Positions 28,036 through 38,590 of a stretch of 64,000 nucleotides of DNA are shown here, piece by piece. The position numbers were made by a program, and so were the translations under genes. The notes below the pieces were generated by a model, which was not told where the DNA came from, ran no database searches, and saw nothing but the letters and a program-made list of their open reading frames with translations. Within the stretch, counting starts at the first letter, position 1; every line of letters starts with the position of its first letter. The stretch is taken from contig CM073328.1 of assembly GCA_037043015.1 (NCBI GenBank), forward strand, positions 4,575,409 to 4,639,408. The letters are read 5' to 3'. This stretch comes from Bryum argenteum. Lineage: Eukaryota; Streptophyta; Bryopsida; Bryales; Bryaceae.

Positions 28036-28798
28036 TGTTAGCCGGGGTTACGGGTATGGAGATGCCCGAGGTGCGAGGAGAAGGTAAGGACAGGGGGGAG
28101 GGGGTAAGATACCCGGACTCACGGCGTGTAGCCACGGAGATCCCTGGCGGGTCAGGGTAGGCCTGACCGGACGTTGACCAGTCACGGGGAATGATTGGTC
28201 GGGGTGAGTCAACTTTGCGAGGCCGGGGTTAAGCTCGAACAGCCCAAGTCCCGGAGTGTAGTTCCACGACGTCGCTCTTCTGTCGGGGTTTCCACGGTCC
28301 AATTGTTTACTCCGCAGGAACTGTCTTTTGGTGCGGCGGGGTTGGTAACATCAGCCTTGCAATCACGTTGCGGGTCTGAGAGACAAGTATTTCGGCCCCA
28401 GGAGTCCACGGTGCCACAGATTGCGCAGGAGATTGGAACAACGAGTAGCGGAGAAGGATTTAGAGAGCAGATAGATAATAAAGTAGAATCAGGGCGAGTC
28501 CTGTTGTATTAAATCAGTGAATGCCGAATGGCTACATAAGTGTATTGCAAAATGCTCGTGGCTATCACTATTCGTGAGATTCAGGAACTGGCAAATGTGT
28601 AATTCCATTCTCTTCTTATAATAAAATCCTACTTCCTCGCGCTGGCTTTTGCCTTAATTGTTCTGCGTCCGTGGTCTCGATCCGTGGTTCTGTCAATGCA
28701 CCCTCGGCCTCGAGCCCCGTAGTCGCTGTTATGTCTTGGTCTCCCCGTGGCTCTCCTGGTCTTCGGTAATGATATCCGCGGTGCCGTGGCGAGTAACA
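28036..28798 (-). repeat. 3' LTR of relic A (763 bp)
   Basis: On the minus strand it starts TGTTACTCGCC and ends CCGGCTAACA, so the termini are TGTTA...TAACA. It aligns along its length with the plus-strand LTRs at 32407-33183 and 34178-38470, including AGGATTTTATTATAAG (TATA/R region). The neighbouring 28799-28815 is purine-rich on the minus strand (AAAGAAGGCCAAAA), a polypurine-tract candidate. Confidence 0.9.
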
Positions 28799-28844
28799 TT
28801 TTGGCCTTCTTTGCAGAGTGCAATTCGTCCTCGAATTGCTGGGG

Positions 28845-30277
28845 TTAACGGTGCGTGGGTGCGTGCCTCCTGTTCGGTCGGGCTTGCTCCCGAGGAAGTT
28901 GTCGACCGCTGCGAGGGGGTTCTTCGCCATTGTAAATTCGCCGAAGTTCCTCGGCCACTGCTCTGTGTACCAAGACGTGGTTTCCACGGAAATTTAGGGC
29001 ATGAGTGTATACGTCAAACACTGTGCCCCCCAACGTCTTGTTGCATGCTGGGCATTGTCTCCCCGTGGCCTCAGGATCGGTGAAGTGCGTGGTGAGATCG
29101 GGGTGTTCGTGGAAGTACTGAAGCACGAAGTGCATCGACTCCGAGGCCTCGACCCCTCCCTCGTCTGCGTCCTCGACGTTCCACCCTTCATGTTCCTCCT
29201 TCTCGAGCATGGCCTGTTTGTGCCTGGCGAAAGGCAGCGGTGAGGGTCTTGTCTTCAATGGAGAAAACGTAGGTAGCGGATCCTCGTGTGCGATCGGGGA
29301 TTCAGCTCGCCTTGGCCAGGAATACGTTCCATCAACGTTCTGCCTGACCGGGGACTCATACTGCCGTGGTGGTGATAGGACCGGGAGGTGGAACTGGGGT
29401 GAATTCGCCGAGGTGTATGGTCGTCGAGATTGGTGCGGCGTCTGCTTCTGCTCTGCAAACCCCTCCAGTATGTCCACCCTCTCCTCTCCTATCTGTGTGT
29501 CGAATTGATACAACCCCTCCCCGGAATCTTCCGTTGCCATGTCCTCGGTGTGGGCGTGGGTTTGTTGCTCGTGGGGGTGTTCCTCTGGAGCGGGTGTGAG
29601 TCCGTGGCTGTGTGAGTTCTGGCTCGTCCATGGGCTGCGGTTGTGTCCCCTCCTCGTCCTCCCTGAGGAAGGCCTCTCCTTGGCTGCCCAGTTGTTGTCC
29701 GAGCCTTCCAAGTCTAAAGCCATCAGTGCATCACCTGTGCACTGGTCGAGGAACACCGTGGGGGGTTCTTCTGACGTGGGTGGCAAGGACCGCAACATTT
29801 GATATGTTGTAATTGCTATCACCCTGGCCGCGTGATTCGGCCAAGCCACCTTGTTGGCTTCGAAGTTCTCCCGGGCGTTCTCCACCTCCTGGCAATGCCG
29901 TTGCCCGTTTTGACAAGATACCCTTGGGTGTAAATCGTGGTGTCGGGCTGCGGAAAGCTGCTGGTCTGTGGCGACCAGCTGGTAACTCATGTGCCGTCCT
30001 AGCCAAAAAATTGATAGAGATACCTCAGGGAGTATTGCACGAGGACTCCTTCCACGACCCCGACCACCTCCATGTTGCGGGGATCCTCTTGCTGCCTTTC
30101 TCGCATAGATGCGATGAACGCCCTGCAGCGCCCAAGGTCAATGTTTCCGCGAAGATGGTTCGCGTACTGGAACAGCCCTGCGTCGGTAAGCCACTCCACG
30201 TCCGGGTACTTTTTCCACTCTGCGATCTGCCGCGGAATGTACAACGGCTTGCGTTCCCGGGAAGCACTGCGCGCCAT
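28845..30277 (-). pseudogene. Retrotransposon ORF3 with SGS3-type zf-XS-like zinc finger (relic A copy)
   Basis: Extra ORF between pol and the 3' LTR. The N-terminal part (start 30277, RERKPLYIPRQIAEWKKYPD) matches the other copy at 56361. Two stops near 30000 and one frame change separate it from the long C-terminal part (28845-29990, 381 codons). That part is acidic and proline-rich in the middle and ends with C-P-A-C, then 13 residues, H-x11-H, then R-AVAEEL (29054-28932). SGS3 proteins carry the same C-x2-C...H-x11-HR-(x)-AE-x-L arrangement in their zf-XS domain. SGS3 stabilises RNA for RDR6 in RNA silencing. A similar role here is only inference, and this copy is broken. Confidence 0.6.
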
Positions 30278-30702
30278 AGCCGCTGAGACCTGCAACGGGG
30301 TTTGGACACAAGGAAAAGCTGAGATGCAAGTGCTCGAGGTGTGTGGAATCGCCGAAAAGCAGAAGGTCCTGAGTTGCAACGGCGGTGGTGAGAGAATGAG
30401 GTCGCGCCCCGGTGACTCCCACGGTATATGAGCTCTCACTGACTGCTGGGAGAGAGGAGTGGGAATGATTATGGAGCTGCCCGTGGCGGCGGTTCATTTT
30501 AAAAGATAGAGTGATGATGTCTCGGGGGTCAGATTCGGTGATGATGCCTCGGGCGGATCCAGGGGGGTAATTATGGCATTGATTGGTCACTCCTCGAGAC
30601 TGTGACTCCCTGGGATTTTGCCATGGGTGACATGGAAAAGGTTGTTGTATGCACATGAGATGTGCATGGGCATGGCCGAGGCCGGAAAGCTCCGAGCTGC
30701 GG

Positions 30703-31208
30703 CTAAATCCCAGGGGCTGACATTGAGGTCTTCTGACGAGGCCCCCCGTGTCCCTGAGTCTGTCCCCCGGTGGTCTGTGTGTGTTCCTCGGGGTTTGTGC
30801 TCATCCGCTTGTGCTTCTCTCCGCGGGGTTTTGCCTGGTGTTGCCTGATGCCTGGGCTGCTGACTGCCTCGAGAGGTGTGTCCACGGTCTCCGCGGGTTG
30901 TGTCTTTTTGTCGTTTATGCCTACGTTGTTTCCTTCCATGTCTCGGGCCTCGGCCGCCAACGTTGTGTCGATGTCTTGCAGGGTAATGCTCTCGTGAGTC
31001 GGGGCGCTGTGGCGTGGTATTGTTTTAGTTTTGCCGAGTTAACAATCGTGGCGTGGGGGTCGTAGTGGGTGCTGTTGACGAGGAGTACCGTGTTGTTAGG
31101 TAACGCTAAGTGCACTGTGTAGGGACCATGCCATATTGATTCAAATGTGGACCGTTTGAGTTTTGGGTCTCGGGGGCACCAGAACACTTGGTCCCCCTTC
31201 TGAAACAC
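30703..31208 (-). pseudogene. Integrase C-terminal (GPY/F) domain and linker, relic A
   Basis: FQKGDQVFWCPRDPK and ESIWHGPYTVHLALPNN give the GPY/F module. The frame then shifts near 30985 and continues as EARDMEGNNVG...GGQTQGHGG. No chromodomain follows. Around 30728 the sequence CGTCAGAAGACCTCAATG is the unoccupied version of the site where the other copy carries the large CACTA element. Confidence 0.85.
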
Positions 31209-31226
31209 TTGTGGGGGCTGCGTACC

Positions 31227-31904
31227 TTAGAAGTGTCGGGCAGCCAAAGTTTGTTTGTGAAGTATGTGCTGAGTTGCGGAGGCCCGAATTTCTTCGAGGT
31301 GATGTAGATCTCCGAGGCGGGCTGCCAGTACCCTGTGAGGTGCGTAATCCCTTGGCTGAAGGGTTTGAAATGTTGGTACGATGTACTCCGTGGGTAGCAG
31401 TGTTTGGGTGCTGTAGACCATTTCAAACAGGCTGGCATTCGTGGCGGTTTTGATGGCTACGCGGTACGCCCATAGCGCGGCTGGTAAGCAATCTTCCCAG
31501 TCTGCTTGGTTTGCGTGCACGAATAATTTCAGCATGTTAATCAATGTCTTGTTTGTCGACTCACCTTGCCCATTTCCTTGTGGATAATACACTGTGCTGG
31601 TTCGGTGTTTGATAATGTGGTTGACGAGGAGGTCTTGTATGACTGCGTTCACAAAATGTGTGCCTTGGTCTGAGACTATCTCTAATGGGCATCCGAACCT
31701 CGTGATTATGTTTTCATAAATAAACGAGGCCGTGACAACCGCAGTGTTGGTTTGCAATGGTTTAGCCTCAATCCATTTCGTGGTATAGTCCGTAGCCACG
31801 AGGATGTACTTGTACCCCTGGCGTGTCACTTGCTTGATTGGGCCCACAAAGTCTAAACCCCATCGTTGAAAAGGTCCCAGGGGTGGTATTGATTTCAACG
31901 GCAC
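31227..31904 (-). pseudogene. Integrase catalytic core (rve), relic A
   Basis: Contains the D,D-35-E residues in [19 protein letters not shown] and [11 protein letters not shown], followed by the conserved [12 protein letters not shown] stop (near 31916) separates it from the zinc-finger part upstream and another stop follows ARHF. It would insert retroelement cDNA if intact, but it is not. Confidence 0.92.
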
Positions 31905-31916
31905 CCTGCCTTGGTG

Positions 31917-32406
31917 CTAGAAGTACGTCGTGGAGATTTGGCAGGCGTGGCAATTCTTGACGTACTGAATTACAACCTTGTGAATTGTTGGCCACCAATA
32001 TTTAGCGGAGAGGATCTTTTTTATCGTGGTATCAGGGCCCTCGTGTCCTCCCGCGGTCCTATCGTGGAGGTGTTCGATAATTTGTTGCTGCTGTTTAGCT
32101 GGTACGCACAGCCGGATCTCTTGATACGGCCCCCGTTTATACATCTCCCCTCGTACCACGGTATACGGCAATGTTGTTTGTACGAAGCTGATTCGGCGCG
32201 TCCCTATGAGGTCCACGGGAGTAATGCCCGTGGTGAGATAATGTATGATGTCGGCCCTCCAGTCTTCCTTGTGTACCCCGGGGTCCCTGGCTATTAGTGC
32301 GGTTTGTACATAGGCCTCGTTGAACGAGTCGTCTATCCCTTCCGCGGTGGTGTTAGTATCTCTGGATAGGTAATCTGCCACAATGTGTCGTTTTCTGGGG
32401 ACATAT
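31917..32406 (-). pseudogene. RNase H end and integrase HHCC zinc finger, relic A
   Basis: [10 protein letters not shown] is the usual end of the Ty3 RNase H region. HLHDRTAGGHEG...CHACQ supplies the integrase HHCC finger. The sequence breaks off at 32406, directly against the TGTTA of the next LTR. Confidence 0.9.
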
Positions 32407-33183
32407 TGTTACCCGCCACAACACCGCGGGTATCATCACCAAAGACCAGCAGCCACAGGGAGACCAGGAATTAACGGCGACCACGGGGCTCGAGGCCAAG
32501 GACACAGTGACTAGAGGACCACGAGGATCGAGACCGTGGACACAGGCAGTAAAGCCAAAGGGCAGCGCAAGGGATTAGGTTTTATTATAAATAGAGATAG
32601 AATTATACAATAACCAACTCTTTGTATTGCAAGAATATAGTGTTAGCCACGAGCGCGTTGTCGCAAGCTTTTGTAGCCCTTCGGCATTCACCGATTCAAT
32701 GCAAACACGAGACTCAGTCCAATTCTACTCTACCCCTGCTTCTATCTGTTTTCTAGTGCCTTCACTCTAAACGCTCTACTCTTTGTGGAAACCTTGGCAC
32801 CGTGGTAGTCTCTAAGTCGGAGCGGCTGTGTCTCAACATACTATGTAGTTTTGCAGTTGCCGTCGCAAACACCGTCGCCCCGAGGATCCGCCCCGCTCGA
32901 GCAAGCACCGTGGCCGTGGAAGTGACTCAAAGAAGAAACACCATAGGAGACTGTAACCCTGGGCCTCGACACCCTCGATCATACCCCGGTCTCTCTGGAT
33001 TGACTCACCCGACCGAATTAATCACTAAGTGATTACGGCCCGGTCAACGACAGTCATACCCTACCCCGACCCTGGGGTTAACCGTGGCCGACACCTCCAA
33101 GCCCTGGTTCTCTCACTGCCTCCTACCCTTACGTCCCCTTTTCCCATACCTTGGGCATCTCCATACCCGTACACCGGCTAACA
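32407..33183 (+). repeat. LTR copy 1 (777 bp), plus strand
   Basis: TGTTACCCGCC...CCGGCTAACA. Contains TTATTATAAATAG (TATA) about 190 bp in. It is followed at once by a primer-binding site, so it is a 5' LTR. No target duplication can be paired, because the far side of this element is not in place. Confidence 0.9.
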
Positions 33184-33205
33184 TTTTGGCGACCATGCTG
33201 GGGAT
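33184..33205 (+). other. Primer-binding site, probably tRNA-Arg type
   Basis: TTT, then TGGCGACCATGCTGGGG, immediately after the LTR. The same string follows LTR copy 2 (38471). TGGCGACC complements a tRNA ending GGTCG-CCA. The tRNA-Arg assignment is from memory of plant tRNA ends. Confidence 0.6.
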
Positions 33206-33218
33206 GGAATGCTGAGGT

Positions 33219-33220
33219 AG

Positions 33221-33255
<35 letters not shown>

Positions 33256-33275
33256 AGAGAGAGAAAAAAAAAAGA
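33219..33275 (+). repeat. A-tract and GA repeat in the retroelement leader
   Basis: About 30 A's followed by (GA)n and more A's, between the PBS and gag. The same purine-only leader occurs at 38508-38555 in the second copy, so it is a family feature rather than noise. Confidence 0.85.
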
Positions 33276-33311
33276 GATCTGGCTACGAGCCTCTAGGGAG
33301 GAAAAAGTGCC

Positions 33312-34177
33312 CCTGAAAAGAAATGCCGTGGAGAATATTGTTGCAGATATGGAAGAAATAGTGCAACACAAAGATGAGACCAGGGAGATACTCCAGTGGA
33401 TGAAGCAATAGATGACGGATCTGTTTGCTAAGAACGATGGCATCCCCGGCACCAGTAGCGGTACCCACGGGAATCCCAACTGTGTCACACCCCCCCGAAA
33501 ACCTTGATGCCCAGGCTAAGTTACCCAAGATACCTACCCCGTGTTGGACGAGTCTGGAGATCCGGACTGGCACATCAGGAGATTTAAGGTGATCGCACGC
33601 AAGAACGGCATTTTTCATGCCACGGACTTGCAGAACATTTTTGGTACCACGCTCCAAGGAAATCGTATTAACTGGTACATTGACTTCGAATCAGAACACA
33701 ACAATGCTAGTTGGGAAGATATGAGGCGTAGTTTTTTACACAAGTTTCGAAAACTTAAAACAAGTTCGGAAGTCCTCCGAGCATTGGGATCAATTACTCA
33801 ATCCAGAAACGAGCCTGTGGATAAGTTCTATGATAGATTTAAGCAGTTGGCGGATAAACTTAGCCAACGACCTGAAGAGGTGTATATATGTGAGTGGTTT
33901 AAAAAGGGGCTACTTCCGTGGATACAACAGGGCATCGTTGTCCGTGGCGTAAAAACGTTGCCAGACATTCTCTCTGCAGCAAACAACATCAGTCGAGAGC
34001 TCACGGCCCTGAAGCGGACACAAGCCCCATTTTACCACTGCCCTCGACACGACAAGATGCCAGGTTGATACCCCCGTTGTGCGAGACCTGCGGAAAAACA
34101 CACCATGGAAGATGCTGGTACTCCGCCAATGCAACCCCGTCTCAGGACCTCAGGCGTCCCAGAAATACCATGGCCGC
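33312..34177 (+). pseudogene. gag fragment of Ty3/gypsy copy B1, truncated
   Basis: Matches gag of the second copy (38623-39660): ENIVADMEEIVQH, GDPDWHIRRFKVIAR, SEVLRALGSITQS and the zinc knuckle CETCGKTHHGRCW. A TAG stop (33409) and internal deletions interrupt it. It stops after RRPRNTMAA at 34177, where LTR copy 2 starts. The continuous ORF part is 33541-34068. Confidence 0.85.
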
Positions 34178-34780
34178 TGATACCCGCCATGGCACGTGGG
34201 TATCATTACCGAAGACCAAGCCACGGGGAGACCAACGAGTAACAGCAGCCACGGGGCTCAAGGCCGAGGGTGCAGAGACACAGTACCACGGGGATCGAGA
34301 CCACGGACGCAGAAGCAGTTAAGACAAAGCCAGCGCAAGAGATTAGGTTTTATTATAAATAGGGATAGAATTACACAAGAACCAGTTCTCAGTATCGCAT
34401 GAATAGGGATAGTCACGAGTGCATTACCGCAAATCCTTTGTAGCCATTTGGCAGCCCACTGATTCAAGCAATACGGACTCAGTCCAATTCTATTCTATCT
34501 TGTCTACGCTCTAAACCCTCCTCCTTCTGTCTTCTCTTCCTAACTCCTGCACACGCCGAGGCCCGCGGAAAACCCTCGGATCGCTTATGTCTCAGGCTGA
34601 AGGACGCACCATGGCCGCGAGTTAGCTGTTACCACACCCGGTTGCGCCACGGAGTTGTAGCATCACGAACTAGAGCATAGGCCGTGGAAGCCAAACCCGA
34701 GAAGCCCCGCGACGAGGTTGTAACCCTGGGACTCCGTCCGTTCGGACACACCCCTCAGCCTCCTGCAGGTTGACACACCC
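34178..34780 (+). repeat. LTR copy 2, left part (5' LTR of copy B2)
   Basis: Begins TGATACCCGCC (one change from TGTTACCCGCC) and follows LTR copy 1 through the TTATTATAAATAGGG promoter region. It is interrupted at 34780 by a 3.44-kb insertion and resumes at 38222. Confidence 0.88.
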
Positions 34781-35778
34781 TGTCGGATGCCATGTATTCA
34801 CTTTATCTTCCCTTACACGTTTATTGGTGTAAAACCCGTGTTCAGGTGACTCGTGTATCGTTCCAGGGATTCTGTGAAGTGACCAAGGCAAGTAGTGCTA
34901 AAACAACCAAACCCACAAACGTTTCTAGTCCCAACTTATGTTTTAGCCTTGCAGGGCAAGGGTATCCCTTTGCAAGAGGGGATGCACAAAGACTCTTTCC
35001 CTTATGTTTATCGTGGCGGAAACTTCCACACTTAGACTCTACACACACACACATACTAAGGCACACATTACGTCCTCACAACTAATCCGTCCTATCCGTC
35101 CGAATTAGCAGGTCACGCAGGCCGTCCTGGTTACCCTATCACCCTTACTACAATGACGGACTCCAAGAGCTCCGAATCCGGCTAGAAGACGTCTACACGT
35201 ATTCTGGTCACGTACTGCGCTTAATCCGTCCTCTGAGACTACAGAGGAACCCAAGTCTGTGGCAGCTGGAGGCCGGATTGGAATCCGTCCTCACACACTG
35301 TACTCCCAGAACCTCCCAGACCGTAAGTGTTTACCACAGCAGTTTCCCTCTCTCAGACGCCTAGACCAGTTCAAGACACAAGGCACTCAAGAATACGCCC
35401 AACCCGACTTCAATTCCACAGAAACGATCTAACAAAGAATCCGGATTCCTAACTCCCAACTCACAACACACAAAGTAGATCCGGCTTTCCAAGCACTCAA
35501 CTGAAAAGGAGACAGGGAAATGATCACACCGAATATGCGCGTAAGAAGGTTTGATTAACACTCAAGCAAGGAATGTTTTGGTGGACAAAACTCCCACCTA
35601 TAAGTACTTCTAAGTCAACGACTTAGATCCCTAACTGGATTGCGGCGCCGGCCTACCAGGCCTACTCCTCAAAAAGCGGCACGCATTCCCAAAAAGAAAA
35701 CACTATACTGGCCTAGGACGGATACCAATCCGACCTCCTAACCCTGGCCGTCCTTTGACTGCCGGCCTCTAAGACGTC

Positions 35779-36950
35779 CTACCTCTTTCTTCGCGAACTA
35801 ACTCCGTGCTTCGGTCGCTTCAGTGGCGTCGCTGCGATACGTCCTGCCTTCACTCTCTTGCCCGTGTCGGTGATCACGTACTCGTCCTCGCTGGAGTTAG
35901 TCTCGTCCCCGCTCTTCAACTCTTCTTCTTCGGAATGCTCGAGGCCGATGTCGTGAAGCTTCCGCGCCCCGGGGGACTTCTCGTATTCCTCGGCCGTGAG
36001 CTTCCTCTTCGCGGTGCGCGTGTTCTTGGCCGGCGAGTCTGCTGGGGCGGGTGCATCCGACTCCGTCTTCACCTTTGCCTTGCCCTTCGTGTCGGTCGGA
36101 CTGGAGGGCCCAGCATCCGTCCTCGCTGTTCCCGGCCGCGGGGTCTTGGCCGGAGTAGAAGTGAAGGCCGGCATTACTACCTCCTTCATCTGCTCCCTGA
36201 CGGCGTCGAGCAGTACCTTAACCTCGGCGTTGCTCTTCTCTACTTTCGTGGCGTACGTCTTCGCCGCCAAGAGGAATTTCTTGAATGCCTCCGCCTTGAA
36301 AACCTCCGACTCCAGGATTCCGGCCTCGAACAGGTTCGCCCTCTGCAGCACCTCGGCCGGAACCTCGCAGATTTCCACGAGCTTTACGACCTGCTCGTTT
36401 GCCGTGATTACGGCCTGCCTTCCGACCAAGAGTTCCTCCTCCCTTCTCCTGACCGTCTCGCGAAGACGTCTATTCTCCAGGATTAGCTTGGTCACTTGCT
36501 TCTCCATCTGTCGGAACTGCTCCTCGTCCGGTTTGGAGTCCCACTTCTGTTTGACCTCCAGCAACGTCTTCACTCCAAATTCTTGGCATAGCTTCGCCAG
36601 GAGTTCTTGGTAGAGGAAGTACTGGCACCTGGCTTCCGTGAAGTGGTGCCATGCTCGCCTCATGGGATCCGGGTGATTGGCGGACGGACTGAGAGGTGGG
36701 GGGAGTCGGGGGTCGTTCGGATTCATGGGGTTCTCCCAATCGGCCGTAACTTCCCCTTCATCCACCGGCCTCGAGGGTTGTCCCCTCTCAGTCTGAGTTC
36801 CGGCCTCGGTCGGATTCGTGGGAGGGGACGGGGACGGAAGGATGATTACCTCTGGACCCGTCCGCGGTGGGGTTGCCTCCGGAGCCGGTTCCTCTGGTGC
36901 GTCGGGTGGAACGTCCCCTTCGCCCTCGATCCGACCTCGTCCTCCTCCTC
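35779..36950 (-). CDS. Unrecognised coiled-coil, basic-tailed protein (inside the 3.44-kb element)
   Basis: The ORF from the first ATG is 35779-36765 (328 codons). The same frame is open and protein-like upstream to about 36950 (GEGDVPPDAPEEPAPE, VIILPSPSPPTNPTEAGTQT), so the real N terminus lies in an upstream exon or beyond a frameshift. Residues ~75-200 are rich in charged and Leu residues in coiled-coil style (QMEKQVTKLILENRRLRETV). The rest is Lys/Ser/Pro-rich with an acidic patch (HSEEEELKSGDE) and ends with the basic cluster SSRRKR. No family is recognised. A nuclear or nucleic-acid-associated protein is a guess from composition. Its GC-rich codon use differs from the AT-rich flanks. 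Confidence 0.5.
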
Positions 36951-37216
36951 TTCCGAAGACACGGCCTTGCTATCAGTACTCTCCTCCGACTCGAACACGC
37001 CGTTGTTTTGCGACGACAGTAGCGATCTCATAGTTCGACTCCTCCTCATCCGTCAAGACCTCCTCCTTCTTCAGACGGTGGTAAAGAAAAGGAGAAATGG
37101 GGCTAGGACGGGTTTTACCTACGTTTTTTTCGTAAGCCGGGCGACCAAATCGCGGATGATCATCCCCGATCCGTCTCCCGTTCTCGCGCAAGGAGCCCAG
37201 GGACGGTGTTGCATAC

Positions 37217-37792
37217 CGTGACGGTGATCCGGTGCGGCTTCTCTCCGTGAATAATCGGCGCCAAAAACTTGATGACGGCGCGCTCCTCGGATTCCCCGCA
37301 ATCCTCGATCGAGTAGCCATTGTGCTTGTGCGGATCCCCGTAACGGAACGCCTTCTTCGCCCACTTGTGTTTTCGGCCGCACAACCCTACTCCGTTGTTT
37401 ACGGTCGGCCGTAAATGACTCTCTCGATCTTCGGCCGTCCCGGAAGCCGGCTTCCCTCTAACCGTCCCCTCGAATCGGTTTGGCGCGCCGACCTTGATCT
37501 CGCGTACCACCATCTCGCGTCGCGCAATAATCCCGGGCGTATCCAAGCAGCCGGCTAACCCCATCCTCTCGAGGTCTTCCGTCAAGGACTTCTTCTCATT
37601 CTCCTCGATCGGAATACACGGCGACACGAGTTTGATGGAAATCTTGACTCCTCTTGCTCCCGAGCGGAAGTGGACGCCGTTCTCGCCATCGGAAAGAAGT
37701 GCGCAAGGAAATAGAGAGTCGCCGGCCGAGATCGGCCATGTGGGCGGATCGCGGCTAAGGACGGAAAGCGAAAGACGGAGGCGGGAGCGCAA
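37217..37792 (-). CDS. Unrecognised ORF, probable first exon(s) of the element's antisense gene
   Basis: Minus-strand frame from ATG at 37792, open to 37160. A good donor (CACG|GTATGC) ends a 576-nt, phase-0 exon at 37217. The protein contains VKISIKLVSPCIPIEENEK and RREMVVREIKVGAPNRFEG and ends VIKFLAPIIHGEKPHRITV. No domain is recognised. An acidic stretch further down (36900-37050, EESTDSKAVSSEEEEDE) may be another exon in a different frame. It is probably one gene with the 35779-36950 ORF, either split by introns or decayed. Confidence 0.4.
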
Positions 37793-37848
37793 GACGACAA
37801 GGGGCGCAGAAATCGAGGAGGCGGTGACGTCAAGGGCGGACGGGTTGC

Positions 37849-37856
37849 CTTATATC
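37849..37856 (-). promoter_or_regulatory. TATA box for the antisense gene in the inserted element
   Basis: TATAAGGC on the minus strand about 60 bp upstream of the ATG at 37792, a plausible core-promoter spacing. Confidence 0.4.
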
Positions 37857-38221
37857 GAGGGGCGGAGTTAAGTCCGACCATCATGACATGGTCCGCCGCC
37901 ATAAATTATCCTCCCCGCACGGAGTCGCTTCTAGATTTCTCGCCATTATTAAATTCTTCGCCACTCCGTCCTTCACCTACCATCATAACTCCTAATCCGT
38001 CCTCTGACAGCACGTCCTAGCCGTACGGGGACAGAGTACGGATTGGCAAATCCGTCCTACTTAACATAAACTAGAGTTTAACGAATTCCTTTATTTGTAA
38101 AAACGTAATTGCCTTATACTATACGGCTTAGCAAATACATAGGTCGGATTCTAGACACTATACTTATTCTTAATGCGCATTAGAACATAATGGCCAAAAA
38201 TCGAAAAAACGGGGTCCGACA

Positions 38222-38470
38222 CACCCCGCACGACGCTAATCACCGAAGTGATTATGCCAAGTCAACGGCCACTGTAGTCTACCCGGACCCGTGGATAACC
38301 GGGCCTTGATACCACGGACCTCCGTGCCCCGACTTCTCTCCCAAAACCATACTCTGATCCCCGGGACTGACCGTGGTATAAACCCACGCCCGGCCTAATC
38401 ACGTTCCCTGCCCCCCTTATTTCACCCTCCTTGCACCTCGGACACCTCCATACCTCAACCCCGGCTAACA
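38222..38470 (+). repeat. LTR copy 2, right part
   Basis: Starts with the duplicated CACCC, then follows LTR copy 1 (ATCACCGAAGTGATTA, CCATACC...CCGGCTAACA). The PBS TGGCGACCATGCTGGGG follows at 38474. Confidence 0.85.
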
Positions 38471-38590
38471 TTTTGGCGACCATGCTGGGGATGGAGTGTT
38501 GAGGTTGAAAAAAAAAAAAAAAAAAAAAAAAAAAGAGAGAGAGAGAGAGAAAAAGAGATCTTTAGGCTACGAGCTACTGCAGGAAGGAAA

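Larger units (their letters stand above)
28036..32406 (-). mobile_element. Ty3/gypsy retrotransposon relic A (minus strand), 5'-truncated
   Basis: Reading on the minus strand: the end of RNase H plus the integrase zinc finger (32406-31917), integrase core (31904-31227), integrase C-terminal GPY/F part (31208-30921), a linker, an extra ORF (30277-28845), a purine-rich tract and the 3' LTR (28798-28036). Upstream gag, PR and RT are missing. The element stops where LTR copy 1 of the plus-strand element begins (32407). Stops and frameshifts show it is dead. The plus-strand copy at 38.2-56.7 kb is its close relative. Confidence 0.9.
34781..38221 (-). mobile_element. 3.44-kb inserted element with TGTCGGA...TCCGACA ends and 5-bp TSD (CACCC); no LTR pair seen
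   Basis: Flanked by CACCC on both sides (34776-34780 and 38222-38226), with the interrupted LTR continuing across it. The ends are exact 7-bp inverse repeats, TG...CA type. I cannot find a second copy of either terminus inside, so it is either a very long solo LTR or a TIR-type element. The motif AATCCGTCCT and its inverse recur near both ends (35085, 35230, 35277, 38000, 38060). The minus strand holds coding sequence with its own TATA. Strand is given for that coding sequence. Confidence 0.8.

Noticed and set aside
28195..30656. Many plus-strand ORFs opposite the minus relic
   Set aside because: They are antisense shadows of the LTR, ORF3 and linker; the minus strand has the recognisable domains.
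35806..37221. Plus-strand ORFs of 200+ codons in the 3.44-kb element
   Set aside because: They mirror the minus frame with coiled-coil composition and a TATA box; the plus translations are Cys/Leu/Arg-rich with no domain.
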